In this document: one piece after another, positions 8,851-16,931 of the stretch
Numbering within the stretch: position 1 is the first letter of the stretch
How the letters are laid out: every line of letters starts with the position of its first letter
Source of the DNA: an uncultured Fusobacteriaceae bacterium
Lineage (GTDB): Bacteria > Fusobacteriota > Fusobacteriia > Fusobacteriales > Fusobacteriaceae
Direction: 5' to 3'
Assembly (NCBI GenBank): GCA_947038515.1
Contig: CAMQWJ010000003.1
Location: 1-64,000, forward strand
Length of the DNA: 64,000 nt
The notes under the pieces: generated by a model
Told to the model about the DNA's origin: nothing
The model's input: only the letters and a program-made list of their open reading frames with translations
Database searches by the model: none
Made by a program: the position numbers and the translations under genes

Positions 8851-10464
8851 ATGAATATTTTAGAATTTGTAAATGTTTCAAAATCTTTTTTTACTCAAAA
8901 ATTATATGACAATATAAATATAACTGTAGATTCTAATGAAAAAATAGCTCTAATAGGAAATAATGGTACTGGAAAAACTACCTTTATTAGACTAATTAAA
9001 GATGATGAAATGCCTGATGAGGGTGAAATTATTTCTAATGAAGAATCGACAATCTCTTATTTTGAACAGTTAGATACAATAAATGTTGATTTAAAAGTAA
9101 GTGAACTTTTAGATATTCCTTTTAAAAAAGTAATATCTGCACAAAAAAAAATGGAAGAAGTTAGTCAGAAATTTACTGATGATTTAAATGAAAATGATAT
9201 ATTACTTGAGGAATATTCTAGATTAACAGATGAGTTTGAAAGTTTAGGTGGTTATTCATATATTCATTTACAAGAAGAATTTATTGATATATTTGGACTG
9301 AATGAAAAATTAAATAGGAAATTTTTTGAATTGAGTGGTGGAGAAAAGCAATATATTAGACTTGCTTCAGTTCTGTTTTTAGACTCTGATTTAATAATTT
9401 TAGATGAACCTCTTTCTTATTTTGATAACAGAAAAACAGCTTGGTTATCTAGTTATATTCAAAAAAGTAGAAAAGCTTTTCTTATAATCTCTCATAATGT
9501 TGATTTTATAAGAAGTTTTGCAACTAAAATTTTAGATATTGATAATTATACTGTTTCTTCGTATCAATGTGGTTATGAAAAATATTTGAAAGAGAAAAAA
9601 GAAAAATTATTAGAAGAAAAGAAAAAAAATCAGGCAACAGACTTAGTTATTGAAAAAACAGTAAAAGCTGTTACCAAAAAAAATATCTTACTTGAAAAAG
9701 TAGAAAATAAACATGCACAAGCAGTTGTTTTAAGAAGAATGGAAAAAGAGTTAGAGAAATTAGATAAAGAAAAAATACCTTTGTCTGCTGAGTATAAATA
9801 TAAGTATGAAGCTACACCGAGAGAGGTATATATTTCAAAAAGAACTGTTGATGAAGAGATTCTAAGTTTTGAGAATATGAGTAAAGAATTTCCAGATAAA
9901 TTACTTTATAAAGATGTAAATTTTAAAATGTATAGAGATAGTAAAATTTGTCTTGTTGGAGAAAATGGATCAGGAAAATCTACTTTATTAAAAATATTGA
10001 CTGATAAAGAAAAAATTACAAGTGGTGAATTTAAAATAGATAAGAAAGTTAAAATTGCTTTTATAGAACAAGAAACAGTCTTTGAAAATGAAAAGCTTTC
10101 AACTATTGATTACTTGATGAAAAAAACAGGTTTGCCTATAGAGTTTGTTGAAAATGCTATAGATAGTCTTTATAATTATGAACCAGAATTTAGAGATAAG
10201 AGAATTTTTATGCTATCTGGTGGAGAGAAAAGACGTTTAGAAATATTTGCCAATATACTTGCTGAAATAGATTTATTAATAATAGATGAACCTTCTACTT
10301 ACATGGACGAATACTCTAGAATTACTGTTGCTAATATGCTAAAAAAATATACAGGTGCTGTTATTTTAGTAACTCATGATAAATCATTATTAAAAAAAGT
10401 AGATTTTGAAATATATGATATTAGAGATAATCGAATTAGAAAAAAAGAATTTGCAGGAAAGTAA
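8851..10464 (+). CDS. ABC-F family ATPase
   Basis: This 537-residue protein has two ABC domains and no membrane segments. Domain 1 has IGNNGTGKTTF (Walker A), LSGGEKQYIRL (signature) and LIILDEPL (Walker B). A Lys/Glu-rich linker at about residues 245-330 follows. Domain 2 has VGENGSGKSTL, LSGGEKRRLEI and LLIIDEPSTYMD. ABC-F proteins act on the ribosomal E site as translation factors, or protect it from antibiotics in a subset. Nothing here singles out resistance. The start ATG has AGGAG 5 nt upstream. It follows smpB by 39 nt and may share its transcript. Confidence 0.88.
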   Translation: MNILEFVNVSKSFFTQKLYDNINITVDSNEKIALIGNNGTGKTTFIRLIKDDEMPDEGEIISNEESTISYFEQLDTINVDLKVSELLDIPFKKVISAQKKMEEVSQKFTDDLNENDILLEEYSRLTDEFESLGGYSYIHLQEEFIDIFGLNEKLNRKFFELSGGEKQYIRLASVLFLDSDLIILDEPLSYFDNRKTAWLSSYIQKSRKAFLIISHNVDFIRSFATKILDIDNYTVSSYQCGYEKYLKEKKEKLLEEKKKNQATDLVIEKTVKAVTKKNILLEKVENKHAQAVVLRRMEKELEKLDKEKIPLSAEYKYKYEATPREVYISKRTVDEEILSFENMSKEFPDKLLYKDVNFKMYRDSKICLVGENGSGKSTLLKILTDKEKITSGEFKIDKKVKIAFIEQETVFENEKLSTIDYLMKKTGLPIEFVENAIDSLYNYEPEFRDKRIFMLSGGEKRRLEIFANILAEIDLLIIDEPSTYMDEYSRITVANMLKKYTGAVILVTHDKSLLKKVDFEIYDIRDNRIRKKEFAGK

Positions 10465-10536
10465 TAAATATTTGTATGTTATAAAAATATTGTGTATTTT
10501 ATATTAAAAGTTAATTAATTATAATAGGGGGAAATA

Positions 10537-11037
10537 ATGAAAAAATTGTTATTATTATTAATGTTAGTATTGGGGTCTACACTATCTTTTTCTATAGATA
10601 GTTATTTAAGAGTGGGAATTAATGGAAATACAAAAGGATATGAGGGTAAAGGGAAGTTAGATGACTATAATCCAAGTATAGGACTAGAGATAAGTCAAAA
10701 TTTTCTTGTTTTTGATATAGGAGCAGGAATTCAATATAATCATAAATCTTCAGGAGTGGGTCTGTCAACAACACCTGCTTATGTATTAGCAAGATGGAAT
10801 ATATTACCTATATTTGTTAAACCATATGTTGTAGCTAAACTTGGTGGAAGTATATATAGCAGAGAAAACTTGGATAATAATGGTGTTAAGGGAGGACTCT
10901 ATTATGGTGCAGGAGTAGGTATGAATATCAGTTTCCTTCAAGCTGAATTACTTTATTCTGTTACTGAATTAAAAAATGATAGTAGAGGACATAAAGACTT
11001 AAATCAACTTTCACTAATTTTTGGTTATAAGTTATAA
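10537..11037 (+). CDS. Small outer-membrane beta-barrel protein
   Basis: This 166-residue protein has a clear signal peptide (MKKLLLLLMLVLGSTLSFS). The mature part of about 147 residues is made of alternating polar/hydrophobic strands: YLRVGINGN, SIGLEISQNFLVFDIGAGIQY, YGAGVGMNISFLQAELLY. It ends LSLIFGYKL, an outer-membrane-like C-terminal strand, though the last residue is Leu rather than Phe. This fits an eight-stranded OmpA/OmpX-like porin fold. No family name is recognised and the function is unknown. SD GGGGG. It shares a bidirectional terminator with the flavodoxin gene. Confidence 0.7.
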   Translation: MKKLLLLLMLVLGSTLSFSIDSYLRVGINGNTKGYEGKGKLDDYNPSIGLEISQNFLVFDIGAGIQYNHKSSGVGLSTTPAYVLARWNILPIFVKPYVVAKLGGSIYSRENLDNNGVKGGLYYGAGVGMNISFLQAELLYSVTELKNDSRGHKDLNQLSLIFGYKL

Positions 11038-11049
11038 TCTTCTTTATAA

Positions 11050-11085
11050 AAAAGACCTTAGATTAATTTCTAAGGTCTTTTTTTT
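11050..11085. terminator. Bidirectional terminator between barrel and flavodoxin genes
   Basis: AAAGACCTTAGA (11051-11062) and TCTAAGGTCTTT (11069-11080) pair across ATTAAT. The plus strand continues TTTTT and the minus strand continues TTTATAAAG. Confidence 0.88.
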
Positions 11086-11587
11086 ATGAAAAATATTTCA
11101 AGATATCATTAATCCAATCTTGTATTCTTTCTGGAGTTTGATCCTCTTGGTTTGTTTCATCAAGAACAAGACCAATAAACTTATTGTTTTCTATTGCTTG
11201 TGTATCTTGATAAGAATAACCAAGAATAGAAGTAGGAGAAACGATGTTACCACCTTTTTCTTGAATAATATCATAAAGAATTCTCATTCCACTTACAAAG
11301 GATTCTCCAAAAGCTCGTTGGTTACCTAGTCCTACAATTCCAATTGTTTTATTAGTAAAGTCAATTTTTTTTAATTCTGATATTTGATTATTCCAATCAT
11401 CTTGTAATTCTCCTACTCCATAAGTAGGAGTAACTAAAATTAAATTTGAAAAATTGGATATTTCTTTAATTCCATCTTTTACATTAATAACTTGATAATC
11501 TTTATTTTTTAGATTAAATTCTATTTCTTCAACTATTGCCATTGTACTTCCACCAGTACTACCGTAAAAAATTCCAATTTTATTCAT
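11084..11587 (-). CDS. Long-chain flavodoxin
   Basis: This 167-residue FMN protein starts MNKIGIFYGSTGGSTMAIVEEI. The phosphate-binding loop (GSTGGST) and the next FMN loop (TPTYGVGELQDDW, with its stacking Tyr/Trp) are both intact, as is VGLGNQRAFGESF. It is a low-potential electron carrier for anaerobic metabolism (pyruvate oxidoreductase, hydrogenase and similar partners). The start is supported by an in-frame stop two codons upstream. The nearest SD (GGGAGG, 11617-11622) is 29 nt from ATG with a hairpin between them, which is unusual. It is monocistronic. Confidence 0.93.
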   Translation of the reverse strand: MNKIGIFYGSTGGSTMAIVEEIEFNLKNKDYQVINVKDGIKEISNFSNLILVTPTYGVGELQDDWNNQISELKKIDFTNKTIGIVGLGNQRAFGESFVSGMRILYDIIQEKGGNIVSPTSILGYSYQDTQAIENNKFIGLVLDETNQEDQTPERIQDWINDILKYFS

Positions 11588-11596
11588 ATTGTTTTA

Positions 11597-11622
11597 TAAG
11601 CTATTGAGCTTAAATTCCTCCC
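11597..11622 (-). promoter_or_regulatory. Hairpin between SD and start codon of flavodoxin
   Basis: On the minus strand GGGAGG (11622-11617) is followed by a six-pair stem, arms 11607-11612 and 11597-11602, with a CAAT loop. Nine nt then lead to ATG at 11587. Folding would cut the SD-AUG gap from 29 to about 13 nt. Confidence 0.55.
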
Positions 11623-11667
11623 TATAAATTTTTAATATATCATAAATTTAAAAATATTTTTTATAAC

Positions 11668-11696
11668 TTGATTTTTTTTCGTAAACCCTCTATAAT
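11668..11696 (+). promoter_or_regulatory. Promoter of the 102-residue orphan
   Basis: TTGATT at 11668-11673, spacer of 17 nt, TATAAT at 11691-11696. The SD AAAGGAG of the next gene starts about 20 nt further on. Confidence 0.7.
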
Positions 11697-11731
11697 TAAT
11701 AGATAAATATAAATAAAAGGAGTAATTAATT

Positions 11732-12040
11732 ATGGAGATTTTCATAGCTTTAGGAAATTATATTGTAAAAAAAACTGGTAAAAATTTTGATTTTAAACAA
11801 ATAAAAGGGGATTCTTATTTTAAAAATAATCTTTTTAGTATTGGAACGACTTTTTATTTGATATCTACTAATCCTGTTGACATGGCTACTATAACTTATA
11901 AGATGTCACATACAAAATTTTCTGAGTATCCTGCTAAGTTTGCAAAAAAATATACACATATGAGATTTGTAAAAGCAGAACTTAAAAATCCAGAAGTTTT
12001 CACTTATAATAATAAAAGATACTATATAATTATTTTATAA
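11732..12040 (+). CDS. Small hypothetical protein
   Basis: This 102-residue protein is predicted soluble and basic, with no signal peptide and no motif I recognise. It has a good SD (AAAGGAG), its own promoter and a shared terminator downstream, so it looks like a genuine single-gene unit. Aromatic residues cluster near both ends (GDSYFKNNLF; NNKRYYIIIL). No function is proposed. Confidence 0.65.
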   Translation: MEIFIALGNYIVKKTGKNFDFKQIKGDSYFKNNLFSIGTTFYLISTNPVDMATITYKMSHTKFSEYPAKFAKKYTHMRFVKAELKNPEVFTYNNKRYYIIIL

Positions 12041-12096
12041 TTAAATAATATATAAAAAATTATTACTACTTTACAATTTAATTTACTTAAATAAAA

Positions 12097-12150
12097 AATC
12101 TATGTTATAAAGATATATAAATTCTAATATCTTATTATAACATAGATTTA
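12097..12150. terminator. Long bidirectional terminator hairpin
   Basis: AAATCTATGTTATAA (from 12097) and TTATAACATAGATTT form a perfect 15-bp stem. A second inner stem AGATAT/ATATCT closes an AT-rich loop. It separates the 102-residue gene from the convergent thiamine operon. Confidence 0.75.
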
Positions 12151-12191
12151 AAAATTTTTTGATATTAAATATAATTTTGAATAGATTACAC

Positions 12192-13679
12192 TTATAAAAA
12201 GGTACCAATTTCTATTTTTGAGTTATTAAAAAGTATTGTTTCATTAAAAAGAGAGATATTATCAAGTATTTGAACTTTTAAACTTCCATTTCCTATATAA
12301 TTATTACTTCCTAACTCCCCACTTATCCCCATAATTAAAATACCACCTAAAACAGATATAAAATTATCGTTAGAAACTCCCAATAAACTTCCTATTATTG
12401 AGGTTGACATACAACCAGTTCCTGTTAATTTAGACATGGATGAATTTCCATTATAAATTTTAACTATTCTATTTTTATCAATAATATAATCAACTTTTCC
12501 AGTTATTGCTATAACTGTATTATATTTTATTGCAAGTTCTCTTCCTATTTCTTCTTCATTTCCAAAATCTATTGAATCAACACCTTTTCCAAAAGATTTA
12601 GAAAAATCAAGTAGTGTTTTAATTTCGGATAAATTCCCTTTGATAGAAGTGAATTTAATATTTTGTAAAAGTGTTTTCACAAGTTCTTTTCTAGAATTAC
12701 TTGCACCTACACCAACTGGATCAAGAATAATAGGCTTTTTATACTTGTTGCATAATTCTCCCATAAAGACCGCGATATCCCTCATGGAAGAATCCATAGT
12801 TCCTATATTTAGAACAACACTTGATGATATAGAAATTAATTCTTCCATTTCTTCTTTACAAAAGCTCATAAGAGGAGATCCTCCAATTGCAAGAGTAACA
12901 TTGGCACAGTCATTAATTGTAACAAGATTTGTTAAATGAAGTACCAATGGATTTGTTGTTCTTACATTCTTAATATTTTCAGATATTTGACTAATATATT
13001 CAGCTTTTGAAATTTCTATTTTCATATTATGTGTGGCTGTTCTTATATTGTCTTTTTCAAGTATTTCAGAAATAACAGCTACTCCATCAACCCCACTTGT
13101 CATAACATCTAAAATATTAGAACTGTTTATTCCCCCTATTGCCATTGTGGGAATATCAGTATTATTTATAATTTTTTTTAATTTTTCAAGACCTAATGGG
13201 AAACTGGCATCTCTTTTACTAGAGGTTGAAAAAATAGGACCAATTCCAATATAGTCAGGTGAGAATGAAATAGCTTTTTCTGCTTCCTCCTCTGTTGTAA
13301 CAGAAAGTCCGATTATTTTATCTTTTCCTAAAATTTTTCTAGCCTGAGTCACACTCATATCACTTTGTCCAAGATGGACTCCTGTAGCATCAATTTCCTG
13401 TGCTACCTGAACATTATCATTAATTATTAAGGGAATAGAATATTTATCTGTAATCTTTTTTATAGATTTACCTAGAGATAAAAATTCATCATAGCAGAGC
13501 TCTTTCTCTCTAAGTTGTATCATAGTGGCACCACCAAGAATAGCTTCTTCAATGACTAAATTAAGATCTCTATTTCCAAGTATTTCTCTATCTGTAACTA
13601 AGCATAACTTTGAAATTTCTTTTATATTTTGAGTATGTATTAAATTATCAATCTCTATTGAATCAATTTTTCTATTCAT
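12192..13679 (-). CDS. thiEM: Bifunctional ThiE-ThiM: thiamine-phosphate synthase / hydroxyethylthiazole kinase
   Basis: This 495-residue protein has two complete enzymes. Residues 20-222 are ThiE: MIQLREKEL, LIINDNVQVAQEIDATGVHL, IGIGPIFSTSSK, MAIGGINSSN. It joins HMP-pyrophosphate and thiazole phosphate to thiamine phosphate. Residues 225-490 are ThiM: VLHLTNLVTINDCANVTLAI, ILDPVGVGASNSR, and LTGTGCMST with the catalytic Cys. It phosphorylates salvaged thiazole, so the fused protein makes one ThiE substrate itself. No frameshift or internal SD is visible at the junction. The ATG overlaps the thiD end by 8 nt, and its SD (GGAG) lies inside thiD. It is the last gene of the operon. Confidence 0.95.
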   Translation of the reverse strand: MNRKIDSIEIDNLIHTQNIKEISKLCLVTDREILGNRDLNLVIEEAILGGATMIQLREKELCYDEFLSLGKSIKKITDKYSIPLIINDNVQVAQEIDATGVHLGQSDMSVTQARKILGKDKIIGLSVTTEEEAEKAISFSPDYIGIGPIFSTSSKRDASFPLGLEKLKKIINNTDIPTMAIGGINSSNILDVMTSGVDGVAVISEILEKDNIRTATHNMKIEISKAEYISQISENIKNVRTTNPLVLHLTNLVTINDCANVTLAIGGSPLMSFCKEEMEELISISSSVVLNIGTMDSSMRDIAVFMGELCNKYKKPIILDPVGVGASNSRKELVKTLLQNIKFTSIKGNLSEIKTLLDFSKSFGKGVDSIDFGNEEEIGRELAIKYNTVIAITGKVDYIIDKNRIVKIYNGNSSMSKLTGTGCMSTSIIGSLLGVSNDNFISVLGGILIMGISGELGSNNYIGNGSLKVQILDNISLFNETILFNNSKIEIGTFL

Positions 13680-14478
13680 ACTCTACTCCTGCTTTTTTAT
13701 ATAACTCTATAAAATGACCTATTGGTCCAACTCCTTCCCCAATTGAAAAAGAATTTTTTATTCCTAGAGTTATAAATTCTTTTCCTTTAGTAATAGATTC
13801 TTCAATGGAATATCCCTTAGAAATAAAAGAGGTTATTGCAGAAGAGAGGCTACATCCTGTTCCATGTGTGTTAATAGTAGAGATTCTTTCACCATAAAAT
13901 TTAATGATAGAAGAATTTTCATTAATTAAAATATCAGTACAATTATCTGTTCTATGTCCTCCTTTAATTAGAACATTTTTTGCTCCCATTTTTTTTATTC
14001 GTAGACCAGCTTCAATCATATCATTTTCATTATTAATTTTCATTTCAGATAAAATTTCAGCTTCTGGAATATTTGGAGTTATTAATTTAGAAATAGAAAT
14101 TAATTTTTTTAGATTACTTATAGCCTCCTCTTTCAAAAGAAAATATCCACTTTTAGAGACCATAACAGGATCAAGAATAATATTATCTATAGTTGTTTCT
14201 TTTAAAAAAGAATAGACAGTTTCACTAATTTCTGAGCTTGAAAGCATTCCAATTTTTATAGCATCAATCCTAATATCTTCATAAAGAACTTCAAATTGCC
14301 TTTTGATTATATCAAGTTCTATTTCTTGAACAGCAAAAACTCCTTTACTATTTTGTGCAGTTATAGCTGTAATAACACTCATTCCATAGACTCCACATGC
14401 ACTCATAGTTTTTAAATCTGCTTGAATTCCAGCTCCACCACAAGAATCAGAACCAGCTATTGTAAGAACATTTTTCAT
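13672..14478 (-). CDS. thiD: Hydroxymethylpyrimidine / phosphomethylpyrimidine kinase
   Basis: This 268-residue ribokinase-fold enzyme begins VLTIAGSDSCGGAGIQADLKT and ends with the catalytic region INTHGTGCSLSSAITSFI. It phosphorylates HMP twice to give HMP-PP for ThiE. Length is typical. It sits between the transporter genes and thiEM in the TPP-controlled operon. The SD GGAGG (14506-14510), just after the thiY stop, is 27 nt from the ATG with a perfect hairpin in the gap, which is unusual for this genome. Confidence 0.96.
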   Translation of the reverse strand: MKNVLTIAGSDSCGGAGIQADLKTMSACGVYGMSVITAITAQNSKGVFAVQEIELDIIKRQFEVLYEDIRIDAIKIGMLSSSEISETVYSFLKETTIDNIILDPVMVSKSGYFLLKEEAISNLKKLISISKLITPNIPEAEILSEMKINNENDMIEAGLRIKKMGAKNVLIKGGHRTDNCTDILINENSSIIKFYGERISTINTHGTGCSLSSAITSFISKGYSIEESITKGKEFITLGIKNSFSIGEGVGPIGHFIELYKKAGVEYE

Positions 14479-14485
14479 TTTTATT

Positions 14486-14510
14486 TGTGATAAAAAATAT
14501 CACATCCTCC
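14486..14510 (-). promoter_or_regulatory. Hairpin between SD and start codon of thiD
   Basis: Reading the minus strand: GGAGG (14510-14506), one base, then TGTGATA-TTTTT-TATCACA (14504-14486), a perfect 7-bp stem. Seven nt later comes ATG 14478. Without the hairpin's 19 nt the SD-AUG gap is 8 nt, an ideal value. Confidence 0.65.
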
Positions 14511-14513
14511 TTA

Positions 14514-15482
14514 TTAAATTAAATTTTTGAAATAAAAATCTGCATCAAATTTCTTTTTTATCATTTTTTCTTTATATAACCATTCTATTCTTTGCTTATA
14601 TAGTTCTTTTTCTTGGGATAAAAATTCTTGATTCTCGCTTTCCATAAGTGGTATAAGTGTATCTAAACTTTTAATTTCTACATTTTTATCAAGAGGAAAG
14701 TTTTCCAGTGACTGATTTGAAAATGTAATATCTATAGCTTCTTTAGGGTGTTTTTTTACATAATTAAATCCTTTTTTAGCTGCTCTTAGAAATTTTTTCA
14801 GAGTTTCAGGCTTATTTTTAATAGTTTCGTCTCCTGAAATAAGAATTGTTTCATATTCTCCAGGCTCCCCATATTGTGCCGCACTAAAATAATTGACTTC
14901 AATTCCTTTTGATTCTAGAACAGGGACTTCATGATGTCGATAACCACCGTGTGTAACATCAACTTTTCCAGTAACCATTGCAGTTATCAAATCAAATCCT
15001 ACGTCAACTAGTTGAACTGTTTTTTCATCTCCACCATTATCTTTAACCAATTTTCTTATTTTCATTTCAGATAGTGGTTCTCCAGAATATCCTATTTTTT
15101 TATTCTCAAAGTCTTTTGGAGACATGATTTTTTTATCTTTAGGAGCTATAAAAACGGATAAAGACTCTTGTGATACAGCCCCAATAGATGAAACAGGGAT
15201 ATTTTGTTCAGTTTTTTGCAAAATAAGTTGGTTCATATAATAAAAACCGATATCAACTTTTCCAGCAGCTGTAAAGATAATAGAGTCATTTGATCCAGAA
15301 GGTAATAAAATTTCAACATCTAATCCCTCTTCTTTAAAGAATCCTTTTTCTTTTGCTACATATATAAAGCTATGAATAGCATTAGGGTACCATTCTAATA
15401 AAACCGTTACAGGTTCTAGTTTTTTTTCAGTTGTACAACTTGTAAATAGTAAAATATAGATAAAAAATAGTAAGTTTTTCAT
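14514..15482 (-). CDS. thiY: Thiamine-precursor ABC transporter substrate-binding lipoprotein ThiY
   Basis: This 322-residue lipoprotein has a lipobox LLFTSC (Cys about residue 16). The NMT1/THI5-like domain carries VLLEWYPNAIHSFIYVAKEKGFF, the ThiY hallmark, and KVDVTHGGYRHHE. ThiY proteins bind formylaminopyrimidine or HMP; in this operon, with TenA and ThiD, the ligand is most likely a pyrimidine breakdown product. ATG 15480-15482 is the true start: it overlaps the thiX stop as ATGA and has GGAGG upstream. Ends with a double-AT tail into the thiD SD. Confidence 0.92.
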   Translation of the reverse strand: MKNLLFFIYILLFTSCTTEKKLEPVTVLLEWYPNAIHSFIYVAKEKGFFKEEGLDVEILLPSGSNDSIIFTAAGKVDIGFYYMNQLILQKTEQNIPVSSIGAVSQESLSVFIAPKDKKIMSPKDFENKKIGYSGEPLSEMKIRKLVKDNGGDEKTVQLVDVGFDLITAMVTGKVDVTHGGYRHHEVPVLESKGIEVNYFSAAQYGEPGEYETILISGDETIKNKPETLKKFLRAAKKGFNYVKKHPKEAIDITFSNQSLENFPLDKNVEIKSLDTLIPLMESENQEFLSQEKELYKQRIEWLYKEKMIKKKFDADFYFKNLI

Positions 15483-16225
15483 AATTCTCTCCTCCAATGA
15501 ATATATTTATTCTCTATAAATGTAATAATTTGAACAGAAATTATTGCAAATAGTGAGAGTATAATAATTGGTGCAAATATTCCAGGTCCATCTAATTGAG
15601 TCATCATTCTTTTACTCAAATATCCTAAACCTTTTTGGGCACCTAACCATTCCCCCACTGTGGCTCCTGTTAAACTAAATGGAATAGCTATTTTTAAAGC
15701 TGAAAAAAAATAGGGTAATACAGCAAATACTTTTAATTTATAAAATTTATCTTTTTCTGTAGCTTTTAAAGAGATGAAAAGCTCAAGATATTCACGTTTA
15801 ATTGACTTAAGACCTTCCAAAACATTGACTGTTATGGGGAAAAAAACCATTAAAACAACTACGATAATTTTACTCCATATACTGTAGCCAAACCATAAAA
15901 TAAAAACTGGTGCTATTGCTATAATAGGTAATGTTTGTGTAATTACAATTATAGGATAAAATAAATTTTCAAGAACAGTATATTTATCCATTAAGAAAGC
16001 TAAGAGTATCCCTAAGACAATTGCTATTGATAATGAAGATAGCATAATTGAAGCTGTTGCAGGAAAATGGATGAAAAAAATAGATTTCCAATTGACAAGG
16101 ATAAACTTTAATATTGAAGTTGGAAGTGGTAAAATATATTCTTTCCCTATATAATAACCAGTAAGTTCCCATAATATTAAAAAAATTGTTAAAGAAATTA
16201 TTAGATGGAAATATTTTTTATTCAT
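15479..16225 (-). CDS. thiX: ABC transporter permease ThiX
   Basis: This 248-residue membrane protein has about six hydrophobic helices and the BPD_transp_1 EAA-type loop at about residues 140-200 (LEGLKSIKREYLELFISLKA, then IPFSLTGATVGEWLGAQKGL). It pairs with ThiZ and ThiY as an importer of a thiamine pyrimidine precursor. Its stop overlaps thiY's start (ATGA) and its start overlaps the thiZ end by 8 nt, both signs of translational coupling. Confidence 0.92.
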   Translation of the reverse strand: MNKKYFHLIISLTIFLILWELTGYYIGKEYILPLPTSILKFILVNWKSIFFIHFPATASIMLSSLSIAIVLGILLAFLMDKYTVLENLFYPIIVITQTLPIIAIAPVFILWFGYSIWSKIIVVVLMVFFPITVNVLEGLKSIKREYLELFISLKATEKDKFYKLKVFAVLPYFFSALKIAIPFSLTGATVGEWLGAQKGLGYLSKRMMTQLDGPGIFAPIIILSLFAIISVQIITFIENKYIHWRREL

Positions 16226-16931
16226 ATTTATATCTCCTTACAAGAGATAAAATCTCTTCTTTCAATTTTTTTTCTTCTAAAGCACCTTGGAAATTTTTAG
16301 TTTCATAAATTTTAAATTTTTTTATAGGGAATTCTGAAACTACAAAAATTCTATCTGATAAAAACATTGCTTCTTCAATATCATGAGTAACTAAAATAAT
16401 AGTTTTATGAAGTGAATTAAATATTTTTTTTACCCATTCTTGCATCTCTAATTTTGTAATAGCATCTAAGGCACTGAAAGGCTCGTCTAAAAGAAAAACA
16501 TCTGAGTTACTAATAAGAGCCCTACCCAGAGATACCCGTTGTCTCATACCTCCTGAGAGCCCTTTTGGATAAAAATTTTTATATTTTAAAAGTGAAAGTT
16601 TTTCCAATGTTTTTTCACTTTGACTTTTTTGCTCTTCTTTACTGAACCCTAAAATTTCCAAAGGTAGCATCAAATTTTCAATAACTTTTCTCCAAGGTAA
16701 AAGAGCATCTTTTTGTGGCATATAGCTTGTTGAAAAATTATTACTCTGAAGTAGAGAGCTATTTTCTAAGCCTGCTAAAATTCTTAGAATTGTAGTTTTA
16801 CCACATCCACTACTACCTATTATTGAAATAAATTCTCCAGATTTAATTTCTAAATTTAAATTTTCTAAAATATTTACAGAACTATCTGGATATTTAAAGG
16901 TAAAATCTTTAATTGAAATAATATTACTCAT
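16218..16931 (-). CDS. thiZ: ABC transporter ATP-binding protein ThiZ
   Basis: This 237-residue ABC ATPase carries SIIGSSGCGKTTILR (Walker A), SYMPQKDALLPW (Q-loop), LSGGMRQRVSLGRAL (signature), VFLLDEPFSALD (Walker B) and ILVTHDIEEA (H-loop). All elements are intact. It is of the nitrate/taurine-type importer class. SD AAGGAG. The ATGA overlap with tenA (16931) and the 8-nt overlap with thiX place it firmly in the operon. Confidence 0.93.
   Translation of the reverse strand: MSNIISIKDFTFKYPDSSVNILENLNLEIKSGEFISIIGSSGCGKTTILRILAGLENSSLLQSNNFSTSYMPQKDALLPWRKVIENLMLPLEILGFSKEEQKSQSEKTLEKLSLLKYKNFYPKGLSGGMRQRVSLGRALISNSDVFLLDEPFSALDAITKLEMQEWVKKIFNSLHKTIILVTHDIEEAMFLSDRIFVVSEFPIKKFKIYETKNFQGALEEKKLKEEILSLVRRYKYE

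Noticed and set aside
8851-10464. ABC-F gene as an antibiotic-resistance determinant
   Set aside because: No resistance-type subfamily features could be shown; neighbours are housekeeping genes.
10497-10525. TATAAT before the small barrel gene as a promoter
   Set aside because: The implied transcript would begin after the SD, and no -35 is present. Read-through from the ABC-F gene is more likely.
12097-12150. Long hairpin as a riboswitch or attC site
   Set aside because: It is a simple AT-rich inverted repeat with T-runs on both sides between convergent genes, so a bidirectional terminator explains it.
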